A stretch of DNA of 64,000 bases from Novosphingobium sp. (lineage in GTDB: Bacteria > Pseudomonadota > Alphaproteobacteria > Sphingomonadales > Sphingomonadaceae), in contig JAGHZR010000017.1 in the NCBI GenBank assembly GCA_017745295.1, positions 32,424 to 96,423 of the forward strand, written 5' to 3'. Positions 52,903 to 62,273 of this stretch are shown piece by piece. Position 1 is the stretch's first letter. Each line of letters opens with the position of its first letter. The position numbers and the translations under genes are program-made. The notes under the pieces are model-generated. The model had not been told where the DNA came from and searched no databases. It was given only the letters and a program-made list of their open reading frames with translations.

Positions 52903-53937
52903 TCAGGTAACGGGAACGTCCTGACGGTCCATCGCCAGCGACAGCTCTCGCACGGCCGCCACTTCCACCGGATCGCCCAGCACGACGCCGACGCGCTGGT
53001 GCAGGCCGATTGCCTCGACATCGAGAATTCGATCGCGCCCGTCGGTGGCGGCACCGCCGGCCTGTTCGATCAGCATGGCCATCGGATTGGCTTCATAGAG
53101 CAGGCGCAGGCGCGCCTTGCCCGGCTTGGCATAGTCCGACGGGTAGAGGAACACGCCGCCGCGCTTGAGGATGCGGTGCACGTCCGCCACCATCGAGCCG
53201 GTCCAGCGCATGTTGTACTGGCCTGCCAGCGGCCCTTCCACACAGCCCACGCGATCGTCGATGTAGCGCGTGATGCCCGGCGACCACTGGCTGCGACGCG
53301 CCATGTTGATCGCGACTTCGGGCGTGCCGGAGGTGACCTTGAGCGGCCCGTCGGTCATGCGCCAGGCGCCGACTTCGCGGTCGAGCGTGAACTCGTAGAC
53401 GCCCGTGCCGATGGTCAGCACCAGCAGGGTCTGCGGGCCGTAGATCGCATAACCGGCGGCGACCTGCTCATGCCCCTTCTGGAGGAAGTCCTCTTCGGTC
53501 ACTTCGCGACCCGATGCGCCTTCCGGTGCCTTGAACACCGAGAAGATGGTGCCGACCGAAAGATCGACGTCGATATTGCTCGAACCGTCGATCGGATCGT
53601 AGAGCAGCAGGTATTCGCCCTTGGGATAGCGACCCGGAATGCGGTGGATGGTTTCCATCTCTTCCGACGCCAGGGCGGCGAGGTGACCGCCCCACTCGTT
53701 GGCATCGACCAGCAGGTCATTGGCTATGACATCCAGCTTCTTCTGCACTTCGCCCTGGACGTTCTCGGAGCCGAGGCTGCCGAGCACATCGCCCAGCGCG
53801 CCCTTGGAGATCGCCTGGGCGATCACCTTGCAGGCGCGGGCGACAGTCTCGATCAGGAGGCGCAGTTCGGCGGGACAGGCGGAATTGGGCTCCCGTTGCT
53901 GTTCTATCAGAAAACGGGTGAGCGTAGTCGGCTTCAT
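52903..53937 (-). CDS. fbp: Fructose-1,6-bisphosphatase, class I
   Basis: A 344-residue cytosolic enzyme that hydrolyses fructose 1,6-bisphosphate to fructose 6-phosphate in gluconeogenesis. The metal-binding motif DPIDGSSNIDVD and the substrate block MRWTGSMVADVHRIL (residues near 240) are present, and the length is normal for class I. It fits growth on glycerol, acids and pentoses, all of which enter below glucose in this organism. Confidence 0.95.
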   Translation of the reverse strand: MKPTTLTRFLIEQQREPNSACPAELRLLIETVARACKVIAQAISKGALGDVLGSLGSENVQGEVQKKLDVIANDLLVDANEWGGHLAALASEEMETIHRIPGRYPKGEYLLLYDPIDGSSNIDVDLSVGTIFSVFKAPEGASGREVTEEDFLQKGHEQVAAGYAIYGPQTLLVLTIGTGVYEFTLDREVGAWRMTDGPLKVTSGTPEVAINMARRSQWSPGITRYIDDRVGCVEGPLAGQYNMRWTGSMVADVHRILKRGGVFLYPSDYAKPGKARLRLLYEANPMAMLIEQAGGAATDGRDRILDVEAIGLHQRVGVVLGDPVEVAAVRELSLAMDRQDVPVT

Positions 53938-54219
53938 GGTCGGTTCCCTGCCTGGCGGTATTGGAGGCGATGACGGCCTGAAAGTGTGGGACGCGGCGGC
54001 ACGGCGGCCTCCGGTCCGGCATCCTTAGACCAAGCCGCGCCCCGCGACCATCGGCAAACGCCGGAATGAAGGATTACAAAGGCGGACTTTTTCCATGGCC
54101 GACCGGACGATCGATCATGCCGGCGATGACCGCCGCAAGAACAATGTTCTCTTCCGCTCCGGGCCGGACAGTGATATCCTGCATTCAACCGCCAAAGAGC
54201 GGATGAACAGGAGAGCGCC

Positions 54220-54327
54220 ATGGAACGTTTCGAATCCGTGTTTTGCGTCTGCGAGTTTCGGGCCTTGTGCGCCGCCGTGTGCTGCTCGGGCAGCTTCGCA
54301 CTCGTCACGATCCTGCTACTGACCTGA
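54220..54327 (+). CDS. Possible 35-aa cysteine-rich small protein
   Basis: A short ORF (MERFESVFCVCEFRALC start) with AGGAGA six bases before its ATG. It has five to six cysteines in the first two thirds and a hydrophobic end (SFALVTILLLT). No family known. Convergent with the MarR gene 12 bp away. It may be a real small membrane peptide or a chance ORF. Confidence 0.35.
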   Translation: MERFESVFCVCEFRALCAAVCCSGSFALVTILLLT

Positions 54328-54339
54328 ATTCCCGCCGTT

Positions 54340-54807
54340 TTACCGGTCCTCGGGACAAGTACCGCCCAGAGTGCTGGGCGCGCCCATCTCGACGATGCGC
54401 CCGTTCAGGGTCGTGAGAATCGAGAGGAACTTCTCCAAGTCCGGGTCCGACAGGCACGCGAAAAATTCCGAGGCGAACACGTCCCGGTGAGGCTCGACCT
54501 CCCGAATGACGCCGCGCCCTGCCTCCGTCAATTTGATCCGCTTGGCCCGCCGATCGCTCGGGTCCGGGTTGCGGACGACCAGTCCGTCCCGCTCCAGCCC
54601 ATCCACCGCCTCGGTCACCGTGCGCGGCGCCTGACCGAGCGCATCGGCAATGTCGGTCGAGCGCATTTCCCCGCAACGTTCTATCAGCAATAGAAGTTTC
54701 AGCTGGGCCAGGGACGCGCCCTGCGCCCGCATCCGATCATTGAAGAGCCGGTGCATCCGCAAGTGCAGATCGCGCATCTGTTCGAGAACGTCCTGCTGGA
54801 TGCTCAT
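54340..54807 (-). CDS. MarR-family repressor of the efflux genes
   Basis: A 155-residue MarR protein. The winged helix includes LAQLKLLLLIERCG, MRSTDIADALGQAPRTVTEA (recognition helix) and the wing DGLVVRNPDPSDRRAKRIKLT, with the conserved DRRAK turn. It is divergent from the emrAB/oprM-type operon across a 112-bp region with two palindromes, so it is probably their repressor, released by a small aromatic or lipophilic compound. Confidence 0.9.
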   Translation of the reverse strand: MSIQQDVLEQMRDLHLRMHRLFNDRMRAQGASLAQLKLLLLIERCGEMRSTDIADALGQAPRTVTEAVDGLERDGLVVRNPDPSDRRAKRIKLTEAGRGVIREVEPHRDVFASEFFACLSDPDLEKFLSILTTLNGRIVEMGAPSTLGGTCPEDR

Positions 54808-54835
54808 GGCAAGAAATATTGTGGGACCATATCAA

Positions 54836-54898
54836 ATGGCATTGCCATATGCATCGCGGCAGTGCAAGTGCGGGACATATCACTGCTGCGATGCAGCA
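54836..54898. promoter_or_regulatory. Palindromes in the marR-efflux promoter region
   Basis: ATGGCA-T-TGCCAT at 54836-54848 and TGCTGC-GAT-GCAGCA at 54884-54898 are perfect inverted repeats in the divergent promoter region. They are the best candidate operators for the MarR protein. Confidence 0.55.
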
Positions 54899-54919
54899 AT
54901 AAGGCACGAGTAGAAACCG

Positions 54920-56056
54920 ATGGCAAACGACGTGACCGAGTCGCAGGAAAGCCCCTCCGCGCAGAAAAGTTCCCGCACGCGCTTCGTGCTGCTGGCCGGG
55001 GTGGCCGTGGCGATCGTCGCAGGCGGTGCCTGGCTGCTCCACTACGAGACCCGCGGCAAGTATCTGCAGGATACCAACGACGCCTATATCCAGGCCGATG
55101 CGGTCACCGTCTCGCCCCGGATTTCCGGTTATGTCGATGCCGTGCTGGTGGGCGACAACCAGAACGTGAAGGCCGGGCAACCGCTGGTGCGCATCGACCC
55201 GCGCGACTATGATGCGCAGGCCCAGCAATATCAGGCCCAGATCGACGTTGCCAAGGCCAATGCCGAGAACGTCCGCGCCGGAATCAGCGAGCAGGAAGCC
55301 GGAATCGCCCAGGCCCGCGCCCAGCTCGCCTCGGCCGAGGAAGACGCCCGCTATGCCGAGCGCGAGGCTGCCCGTTACGCCCCGCTCGCAGCCAGCGGCG
55401 CCGAAACGAAGCAGCAGCTTGCGTCCTTGCGCAACCAGGCCGCCAAGGCCCGCGCCGCCGCCGACGCCCAGCGCGCCGCCCTGCTTTCGGCCGAGCGCCG
55501 GATCGGCTCGCTCAAGGCGCAGATCCGTCAGGCCGAGGCTCAGGGCGAAGCCGCCAAGGCCCAGCTGGCGGCCGCACATGTCAATGTCGGCGCCACCGTG
55601 CTCAAGGCCAGCGTCGACGGCCGCATCGGCGATCGCACCGTGCGCGCCGGGCAGTTCGTGCAGGCCGGCACGCGGCTGATGTCGGTCGTGCCGCTGAACA
55701 AGCTCTATGTCACCGCCAACTTCAAGGAAACGCAGATCGGCCTGATGTATGCCGGCCAACCTGCGACGATCGAAGTCGATGCTCTGGACGGCACCAAGAT
55801 CGCCGGACACGTCGAAAGCATCTCGCCGGGCACGGGCGCGCAGTTCTCGCTGCTGCCGCCGCAGAACGCCACCGGCAACTTCACCAAGATCGTCCAGCGC
55901 GTCCCCGTGCGCATCGCCATCGACGCCGGACCGGAAGCCCGCCGCGTACTGGTGCCCGGTCTCTCGGTGACGGTCACTGTCGACACGATCTCGGCCAAAG
56001 GCGCGCAGCACAGCATCGCTCAGGAAGAGAAGGCCCTGCGGGACAAGCGCCCGTGA
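54920..56056 (+). CDS. emrA: HlyD/EmrA-type membrane fusion protein
   Basis: A 378-residue periplasmic adaptor with one N-terminal membrane helix (FVLLAGVAVAIVAGGAWLL). A biotinyl-lipoyl-like domain (SPRISGYVDAVLVGDNQNVKAGQPLVRID) is split by a long coiled-coil hairpin rich in Ala, Gln and Glu (about residues 95-210), then a beta-barrel (LYVTANFKETQIG). It links the inner-membrane pump to the outer-membrane channel encoded next. Confidence 0.92.
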   Translation: MANDVTESQESPSAQKSSRTRFVLLAGVAVAIVAGGAWLLHYETRGKYLQDTNDAYIQADAVTVSPRISGYVDAVLVGDNQNVKAGQPLVRIDPRDYDAQAQQYQAQIDVAKANAENVRAGISEQEAGIAQARAQLASAEEDARYAEREAARYAPLAASGAETKQQLASLRNQAAKARAAADAQRAALLSAERRIGSLKAQIRQAEAQGEAAKAQLAAAHVNVGATVLKASVDGRIGDRTVRAGQFVQAGTRLMSVVPLNKLYVTANFKETQIGLMYAGQPATIEVDALDGTKIAGHVESISPGTGAQFSLLPPQNATGNFTKIVQRVPVRIAIDAGPEARRVLVPGLSVTVTVDTISAKGAQHSIAQEEKALRDKRP

Positions 56057-57600
56057 GCACGGCGCCCGCTCTTTCCGGGAGCGCCCCCGTGCCGGAACAG
56101 CGTGCCGATGCCGCCGCCTGGCTGGCGGTGGCAGCGGGCACGCTGGGCGCGCTGATGGCGACGCTCGACGTTTCCATCGTCAACAGTTCCCTGCCCACGA
56201 TCCAGGGCGAGATCGGCGCCAGCGGCACCGAGGGCACCTGGATCGCCACGGCCTATCTGGTGGCGGAAATCGTCATCATCCCGCTGTCCGGCTGGCTTGA
56301 GCGCCTGCTCGGCCTGAGGACGCTGCTGCTCGTCGCCTCGGCACTGTTCACGCTGTTCTCGGTGATGTGCGGGCTTTCCACCACGCTGCCGATGATGATC
56401 GTCGGCCGCATCGGCCAAGGCTTCACCGGCGGCGCGCTGATCCCCACCGCGATGACCATCGTGGCGACGCGGTTGCCGCGCGCGCAGCAGCCGATCGGCA
56501 ATGCCCTGTTCGGCGCCACCGCCCTGCTCGGCCCGGTGGTCGGCCCGGTACTGGGCGGCTGGCTGACCGAGAACGTCAGCTGGCACTACGCCTTCTTCCT
56601 GAACCTGCCGGTCGGCATCGCGCTGGCGACGCTGCTGCTGGTCGCGATTCCCCACCAGAAGTCCAACCTCAGCCTCATTCGCGAGGCAGACTGGCTGGGC
56701 ATCGTCGGCCTTGCGCTCGGCCTCGGCGGGCTGACCGTGGTGCTGGAGGAAGGCGAGCGCGAACAGTGGTTCTCCTCCGAGCTGATCGTCATGCTGACGG
56801 GAGTCACGATCCTCGGGCTGGTCATGATCGGCCTGGGTCAGGTCTTTGCGCGCAAGCCGGTCATCAAGCTCAGACTCCTGCTAGACCGGCAGTTCGGCAG
56901 CGTCGTCGCCATGGTCACCGTGGTCGGCATGGTGATCTACGGGACGTCCTATGTGATCCCGCAGTTCCTCGCGCAGATCGCGGGCTACAACTCGCTGCAA
57001 TCCGGGCAAGTGGTGATGCTCTCGGGCATTCCCGTGATGATGATGATGCCGGTGACGCCTTGGCTGATCCGCAATGTCGATATCCGGCTTTCGGTCGGCT
57101 TCGGCCTCTCGGTCCTCGCGCTCAGCGCCTTTCTGGAAACCGGCCTCACGCCGCTCTCGGACGGCGGGGATTTCGTCGAATCCCAGCTCATGCGCGGCAT
57201 GGGCACGGTGTTCTGCATGATGTTCCTGAACCAGGCGGCGATCCGCTCGGTACCCAAGGAAGAGGCGGGCGACGCCTCGGGCCTCTACAACGCCGCGCGC
57301 AATCTCGGCGGCTCCTTCGCGCTGGCGGGAATTGCGGTGATCCAGGACCAGCGCCTCTGGCTCCATGCGCGGCGGCTTGAGGAGAGCCTCAACGCCAACT
57401 CGGTCGGCCTGCAGGACTATGTGGCCGCCCAAGGCGCCGGAGTCCTGCGCTCGCTCGAATCGACGATCCAGATCCAGTCGCTGACGATGACGTACGCCGA
57501 CATGTTCTGGATGATGTCGGTGGGCATCGTCTTCGTCATTCCGCTCGTTCTGTTCCTTCGCCCGCTGCCCAAGAATGCGCCGCTGGCGACCGGACATTGA
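56053..57600 (+). CDS. emrB: EmrB/QacA-type MFS drug exporter (DHA2)
   Basis: A 515-residue MFS pump with 14 predicted helices. DHA2 motif LDVSIVNSSLPTIQ (helix 1), motif C-like GPVVGPVLGGWLTENVSW and the family loop SGWLERLLGLRTLL. It uses the proton gradient to expel lipophilic compounds. Starts with GTG overlapping the emrA stop (GTGA). Confidence 0.93.
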   Translation: MSTAPALSGSAPVPEQRADAAAWLAVAAGTLGALMATLDVSIVNSSLPTIQGEIGASGTEGTWIATAYLVAEIVIIPLSGWLERLLGLRTLLLVASALFTLFSVMCGLSTTLPMMIVGRIGQGFTGGALIPTAMTIVATRLPRAQQPIGNALFGATALLGPVVGPVLGGWLTENVSWHYAFFLNLPVGIALATLLLVAIPHQKSNLSLIREADWLGIVGLALGLGGLTVVLEEGEREQWFSSELIVMLTGVTILGLVMIGLGQVFARKPVIKLRLLLDRQFGSVVAMVTVVGMVIYGTSYVIPQFLAQIAGYNSLQSGQVVMLSGIPVMMMMPVTPWLIRNVDIRLSVGFGLSVLALSAFLETGLTPLSDGGDFVESQLMRGMGTVFCMMFLNQAAIRSVPKEEAGDASGLYNAARNLGGSFALAGIAVIQDQRLWLHARRLEESLNANSVGLQDYVAAQGAGVLRSLESTIQIQSLTMTYADMFWMMSVGIVFVIPLVLFLRPLPKNAPLATGH

Positions 57601-57608
57601 GGTACACC

Positions 57609-59054
57609 ATGCGTTCCTATCTCCTGCTGCCTCTCGTGACCGGCATTCTGGCGGGCTGCACCGTCGGCCCGAACTATGCCGGTCCGCCCAAGGCCGTTCC
57701 CGATGCCGCGACGCCTTCCCGCTTCGTGCGTGCCGATGCCGCTGCGGTGACCGAGGCCCCGCCGGTCGCGGACTGGTGGAAACCGCTCGGCGATCCGCTG
57801 CTGGACGACCTGATCGCCCGCGCTCTCGCGAACAACACCGACGTCAAGGCCGGCGAGGCCCGCCTGCGCCAGGCCCGTGCCGCGCTCGGCGAGCAACGCG
57901 CCAATCTTGCGCCCAAGGCCAATGCTTCCGCCGCCTATGCGCATGCCCACGTGCCGGGGCTGAACCTCGGATCGGGCGACAACGCCTCGGGATCGGGCGA
58001 GCAGAGCGGTGGAGGCGGCAGCAGCGACTTCAACCTCTACAACCTCGGCTTCGACGCCAGCTGGGAGATCGACCTGTTCGGCGGCCAGCGCCGCGCCGTG
58101 GAAGCCGCCCGCGCCGGCCTCGAAGGGGCCGAGGCCAGCCTGGCCGACGTGCAGGTGAGCCTATCGGCCAATGTCGCGCAGTCCTACCTGAACTTGCGCG
58201 ACCGCCAGCAGCGCATCGCGCTGGGCGAGCAGTCGATCGCACTTCAGGAGGAAGCGCTCGGCCTGACCCGCCAGCGTTTCGAGCGCGGCACCGCCACCGC
58301 CATGGACGTGGCGCAGGCGGAAGGCCAGCTTGCTTCCACCCGCGCCCGGATCGCCCCCCTTGCCGCCGAGCGCGACGCCTACATGAACGCGCTGGCAGTG
58401 CTGACCGCGCAGGAGCCGGGCGCGCTCGATGCAAGCCTTGCTGCCGCCGGCGAAATCCCGCTGCCGCCCGCCTCGGTGCCGATCGGCGATCCGGCCCGTC
58501 TGATCGCCAACCGCCCCGACATCCGCGCGGCGGAACGCGAACTGGCTGCCGATACCGCCAAGATCGGGCAAGCCGAGGCCGCGCGCTTCCCCCGCCTTTC
58601 GTTCATGGGGCTGATCGGCATCGGCGGCACCAAGATCGGCGATCTCGGCAAGCTCGACGATTTCACCGCGATCGCGGCGCCGCAGCTCAGCTGGAGCTTC
58701 CTTGATTTCGGTCGCAACAAGGCCAAGGTCCGCCAGTCCGAAGCCGTGCGCGACGAAGCCGAAGCCCGCTATCGCGGCACCGTGCTGACCGCGCTTCGCG
58801 ATGCCGAGGATTCGCTGGCACGTTACCGCGAAGGCCGCGTCACCGTCGCCGCGCTCGCCCGCGCGCGGGACAAGGCCGCGCTGGCCGAAAGCCTGACCGA
58901 ACAGCGCTTCCGGGCGGGAACCACCACCGGGGTCGCCCTGCTCAAGGCGCGGGACGACCGGAACGGTGCGGAACAGAACCTCGTCTCCGCCCGTGCGACG
59001 CTCACGGCGGACTACGTGGCAATCCAGAAAGCGCTGGGGCTAGCCTGGAAATAA
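57609..59054 (+). CDS. OprM/NodT-type outer-membrane efflux lipoprotein
   Basis: A 481-residue outer-membrane channel of the NodT group. Lipobox ILAGC with Cys17 at the end of the signal. Family blocks VGPNYAGPP, PVADWWKPLGDPLLDDLIARAL, NVAQSYLNLRDRQQ and RPDIRAAERELAADTAKIG are present. The ATG at 57609 has GAGG; a TTG at 57597 is a poor alternative. Eight bases after emrB, so the three genes form one complete tripartite pump. Confidence 0.93.
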   Translation: MRSYLLLPLVTGILAGCTVGPNYAGPPKAVPDAATPSRFVRADAAAVTEAPPVADWWKPLGDPLLDDLIARALANNTDVKAGEARLRQARAALGEQRANLAPKANASAAYAHAHVPGLNLGSGDNASGSGEQSGGGGSSDFNLYNLGFDASWEIDLFGGQRRAVEAARAGLEGAEASLADVQVSLSANVAQSYLNLRDRQQRIALGEQSIALQEEALGLTRQRFERGTATAMDVAQAEGQLASTRARIAPLAAERDAYMNALAVLTAQEPGALDASLAAAGEIPLPPASVPIGDPARLIANRPDIRAAERELAADTAKIGQAEAARFPRLSFMGLIGIGGTKIGDLGKLDDFTAIAAPQLSWSFLDFGRNKAKVRQSEAVRDEAEARYRGTVLTALRDAEDSLARYREGRVTVAALARARDKAALAESLTEQRFRAGTTTGVALLKARDDRNGAEQNLVSARATLTADYVAIQKALGLAWK

Positions 59055-59073
59055 TTGGCCTGGAAATGAAAAG

Positions 59074-59106
59074 AAGGCTCCCCGGCCAATTTGGCCGGGG
59101 AGCCTT
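59074..59106. terminator. Strong hairpin terminator after the efflux operon
   Basis: AAGGCTCCCCGGCCAA pairs with TTGGCCGGGGAGCCTT across a single central T: a nearly complete palindrome of 33 bp between convergent genes. Confidence 0.75.
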
Positions 59107-59128
59107 CGCGCACCCGCGGTGGAACGGT

Positions 59129-60433
59129 TCAGCCGTGCCGCGAGATAAGTCGCAGGCCGGGCGTCGCCGGTCCCATCCGGAAGCGATCGGCTTCCGCCGC
59201 CAAAGCGACGATCTCCGAAGAGAGGTTGCGGGCGGCGGCCGAAGTTTCCTCGACCATCGCGGCATTCTGCTGGGTCGCGTGATCCATGGCGCCGACCGCC
59301 GTGTTGATCTCGCCGATGGCTGCGGCCTGGGCATCGTTGTCGGCGGCGATCTGCCCGGCCAACCGGGTCACTTCCTCGCCCGACGAGGAGATCACCCCGA
59401 ACGCGGAATCGACCTTCCGCACCGCCTCCACTGCCACTTCTATGTCGGTCTGGGTGACCCCGAGCTGATCGCGCGCGCGCTTCGATTCTTCCTCTGCCCG
59501 CATTGCCAGCGCCGAGACGAGATCGGCCACGACTGCGAAGCCCCTTCCGGCATCGCCCGCGCGGCCCGCCTCGACCGCCGCGTTCATCGCCAGCACGCGA
59601 GTCTGGAAAGCGATCTTGTCGAGCCCTTCGATAACCCCGTCGATACCCTTGGCACTGTCGCTGACACGGTTCATCGCCTGAACCGCCGCATCGGTGCGCG
59701 CGCGTCCCTCCAGCACCGCCCCCATCGCCTGTTCCGAAGTCGCCACCGAACGCGTGGCCGCCTGCGCGGTGGCCCGCAACCGCTCGTCGATCTGCTGGAT
59801 CGCTGCCGCCGTCTGTTCGAGGCTGGCGGCATTGCTCTCGGTCCGCCTTGCGAGGTCTTCCGATGCCTGCGCGATCTCGCGCGAGCCGGTGAGGCTGTTC
59901 TGCGTGTTCGCCTTGACCGAGCCGAGCAGCCCCCGCAGGCTACCCAGCGCCTCGTTGAAGCTGTCTTTCAGGGCCACATATTGCTCGGGATAGTCGGCAA
60001 CGATATCGGCAGTGAGGTCCCCTTCGGAAAGACTGCGGAAGTTCTCGGCCATGCCTTGGACGACCAGCGCGTTGCGCTGGGTTTCTTCGTTGGCGGCGAT
60101 TTCCGCCTGCGCGGTCGCGCGGAACTGGAACATCGCCTGCGTCAGTCTGCCCACGCAGTCGCGATAATGGGTGAACTCGATCGGGCTTTCGAGATCGCCC
60201 GCCGCCAGCCCTTCCATGCGCACCACGGTCGTGACGTAAGGCCCGGCGATCGCCTCGCGATAGAGCACCGCCAGAACGAGCGCCACCAGGGTCGCGCCCA
60301 GCGCCACCCAATGGGCGGCGCTTTCCTTCACCAGCAGCCCCGCGCCTCCGGAAACCGCCACAAGCGCTACGAAGCTACCAAAAGAGATCAGCAATTTCAG
60401 ACGGATCGGTGCATTAGCCTTGAACCATTCCAT
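59129..60433 (-). CDS. Methyl-accepting chemotaxis protein with minimal sensor domain
   Basis: A 434-residue chemoreceptor. Two membrane helices lie close together (LLISFGSFVALVAVSGGAGL and VALGATLVALVLAVLY) with a loop of only about seven residues, so it has no periplasmic ligand domain. A HAMP-like segment (MEGLAAGDLESPIEF) and the long MCP coiled coil follow. The hairpin tip reads KIAFQTRVLAMNAAVEAGRAG then GRGFAVVADLVSAL, in which the usual Glu and Arg of VADEVRAL are Leu and Ser. The ATG at 60433 follows GGGGG. It may sense membrane or cytosolic energy state. Confidence 0.9.
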   Translation of the reverse strand: MEWFKANAPIRLKLLISFGSFVALVAVSGGAGLLVKESAAHWVALGATLVALVLAVLYREAIAGPYVTTVVRMEGLAAGDLESPIEFTHYRDCVGRLTQAMFQFRATAQAEIAANEETQRNALVVQGMAENFRSLSEGDLTADIVADYPEQYVALKDSFNEALGSLRGLLGSVKANTQNSLTGSREIAQASEDLARRTESNAASLEQTAAAIQQIDERLRATAQAATRSVATSEQAMGAVLEGRARTDAAVQAMNRVSDSAKGIDGVIEGLDKIAFQTRVLAMNAAVEAGRAGDAGRGFAVVADLVSALAMRAEEESKRARDQLGVTQTDIEVAVEAVRKVDSAFGVISSSGEEVTRLAGQIAADNDAQAAAIGEINTAVGAMDHATQQNAAMVEETSAAARNLSSEIVALAAEADRFRMGPATPGLRLISRHG

Positions 60434-60803
60434 GCGGATTCCCCCACCCCTGAGTTGCTCGCCCCGCCGCATCGGAAATCGGCAAGATGAGACATCCTCC
60501 TGTTTTATAGAAAGGAGCATGGCTTCGGTTTGAGAAATCCGTGAAATTGCAGCCGGACAGGTTCTTTCATGTATCTTAAGGAACCGGTCCGGGTAGTAAC
60601 TGTAACCGGCTGCACCATCTGCGCATGACAACACATCTTCAATTAAGTGCAACGATTTCAATCGGCAGAGACTTTCACAAAAGCAGGAAGACACCAGTTC
60701 GCCGCCCCGGACCGCCCCGCCGGTGGATGAGCAGGCCGAGCGAACTTGCACCACGTCCCGCGAGTGCTAGGGCAAGGGCAATACCCGAGAGGACAACACC
60801 CCG
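60434..60803. other. Divergent promoter region of the chemoreceptor and permease genes
   Basis: 370 bases with no convincing gene. A short inverted repeat GGTTC (60560-60564) / GAACC (60581-60585) and a TATAAAA box on the minus strand near 60505 are visible. Promoters for both genes must lie here. Confidence 0.4.
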
Positions 60804-62162
60804 ATGACCGCCCCTTCCCCGGCTCCCGCCGCTCTTCCCAAGACCCTGTCCTGGCCGCACCTGCTGGCGCTCGGGGTCGGCTCCATCGTCGGAACCGGCA
60901 TCCTGACGCTGATCGGTGTCGGCGCCGACCGTGCGGGACCGGCAGTGCTGGTATCCTTCGCCATCGCCGGGGCCATCTGCGCCTGCGCCGCACTCGCCTA
61001 TGCAGAGCTGTCGACGATGATGCCCACCGCGGGCAGCGCCTACAGCTACAGCCACAAGGTACTGGGCAGCACGGTGGGCTGGATCGTCGGCTGGAGCCTG
61101 ATCCTCGAATATTCGCTGGTGGTCTCGACCGTGGCGGTGGGCTGGTCCGGCTATGCCGCACCGCTGCTCCACGGACTGGGCTTCCCCAAGGCGCTGACCG
61201 AGGGACCGGAACTGGGCGGACTCATCAACCTGCCCGCCATCGTCATCATCGCGGTCGTCGCCGGCCTGCTCGCCTTCGGCACGCGCGAAAGCGCGCGGGT
61301 CAACACCGTGCTGGTGGTCATCAAGATCCTGACACTCAGCCTCTTCGTCGCCGTGGCCCTGCCCGCCTTCGATGCCGCCAACCTCTCCCCCTTCATTCCT
61401 TTCGGCTTCGGCAAGTCGATGAGCGCGGACGGCGTGGAACGCGGCGTCATGGCCGCCGCCGCGATCATCTTCTTCGCCTTCTACGGCTTCGACGCGATCT
61501 CCACCGCCGCCGAGGAAACCCGCAACCCCGGCCGCGACCTGGTGATCGGCATCATCGGTTCGCTCGCGATCTGCACCCTCGTCTACGTTCTCGTCGCGGC
61601 CGCCGCGATCGGCGCCATGCCCTTTGCGCGCTTTGCCGACAGTCCGGAACCGCTGGCGCTGATCCTGCGCCAGATGGGCCGTGGCGGCGTGGCGCAAGTC
61701 GTAGCCATCGCCGCCGTGATCGCCCTGCCCACGGTGCTGCTGGGCTTCCTCTACGGCCAGAGCCGCATCTTCCTTGCCATGGCGCGCGACGGCTTCCTGC
61801 CCGCCTCGCTGGCCAAGCTTTCCTCGCGCGGAACTCCGGTGCGGGTGACGACGATGACCGCGATTATCGTGGCGGTCCTGGCCGGAATCCTGCCGATCTC
61901 GGAAATCGCCGCGCTGGCCAATGCCGGAACGCTGATCGCCTTCGCAGCCGTCGGCACCTGCCTGATCGTCCTGCGCAAGCGCGAGCCCGAGGCGCACCGC
62001 CCGTTCCGGGTGCCCGCCGGAATCTTCGTCGGCGCCGCAACCATCCTCGGCTGCCTCTATCTTTTCGCCAGCCTGCCAACCAAGACACTGGTGGCCTGCC
62101 TCCTCTGGAACCTGCTGGGCGCAGCGCTCTACCTCGTTCGCGGCAGGCGGCGCTCTGGCTGA
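60804..62162 (+). CDS. APC-family amino-acid permease
   Basis: A 452-residue inner-membrane transporter with 12 predicted helices, of the cationic/branched amino-acid group of the APC family. The unwound helix 1 motif is GVGSIVGTGILTLIGVGA, helix 2 continues AYAELSTMMPTAGSAYSYSH, and helix 6 has FFAFYGFDAISTAAEETRNPGRD. It probably imports an amino acid with protons; the substrate is not clear. Confidence 0.92.
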   Translation: MTAPSPAPAALPKTLSWPHLLALGVGSIVGTGILTLIGVGADRAGPAVLVSFAIAGAICACAALAYAELSTMMPTAGSAYSYSHKVLGSTVGWIVGWSLILEYSLVVSTVAVGWSGYAAPLLHGLGFPKALTEGPELGGLINLPAIVIIAVVAGLLAFGTRESARVNTVLVVIKILTLSLFVAVALPAFDAANLSPFIPFGFGKSMSADGVERGVMAAAAIIFFAFYGFDAISTAAEETRNPGRDLVIGIIGSLAICTLVYVLVAAAAIGAMPFARFADSPEPLALILRQMGRGGVAQVVAIAAVIALPTVLLGFLYGQSRIFLAMARDGFLPASLAKLSSRGTPVRVTTMTAIIVAVLAGILPISEIAALANAGTLIAFAAVGTCLIVLRKREPEAHRPFRVPAGIFVGAATILGCLYLFASLPTKTLVACLLWNLLGAALYLVRGRRRSG

Positions 62163-62273
62163 GCCTTCGACAAGCTCAGGCTGAGCGGGTTTGGATTGGA
62201 GGTCTACACAATCTTCGTGTACTGTGGGGCGACTGAAAACCCCAACCCCGCTCAGCCTGAGCTTGTCGAAGGC
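62163..62273. repeat. Perfect 27-bp inverted repeat (CTTCGACAAGCTCAG type)
   Basis: Arms at 62163-62189 and 62247-62273 are exact reverse complements over 27 bp, with a 57-bp spacer. The left arm starts directly after the permease stop codon. The words CTTCGACAAGCTCAGG and CCTGAGCGGG are shared with the element at 26928-26993. A further ~260 bases (62274-62537) up to the integrase hold no gene. Confidence 0.8.

Noticed and set aside
54226..54240. GTTTCGAATCCG resembling a tRNA T-loop
   Set aside because: No matching acceptor, D or anticodon arms can be drawn around it, and it lies in a small ORF.
60493..60540. Short minus-strand ORF starting right after GGAGG upstream of the chemoreceptor
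   Set aside because: The ATG directly touches the GGAGG with no spacing and the frame runs into the chemoreceptor gene out of phase.
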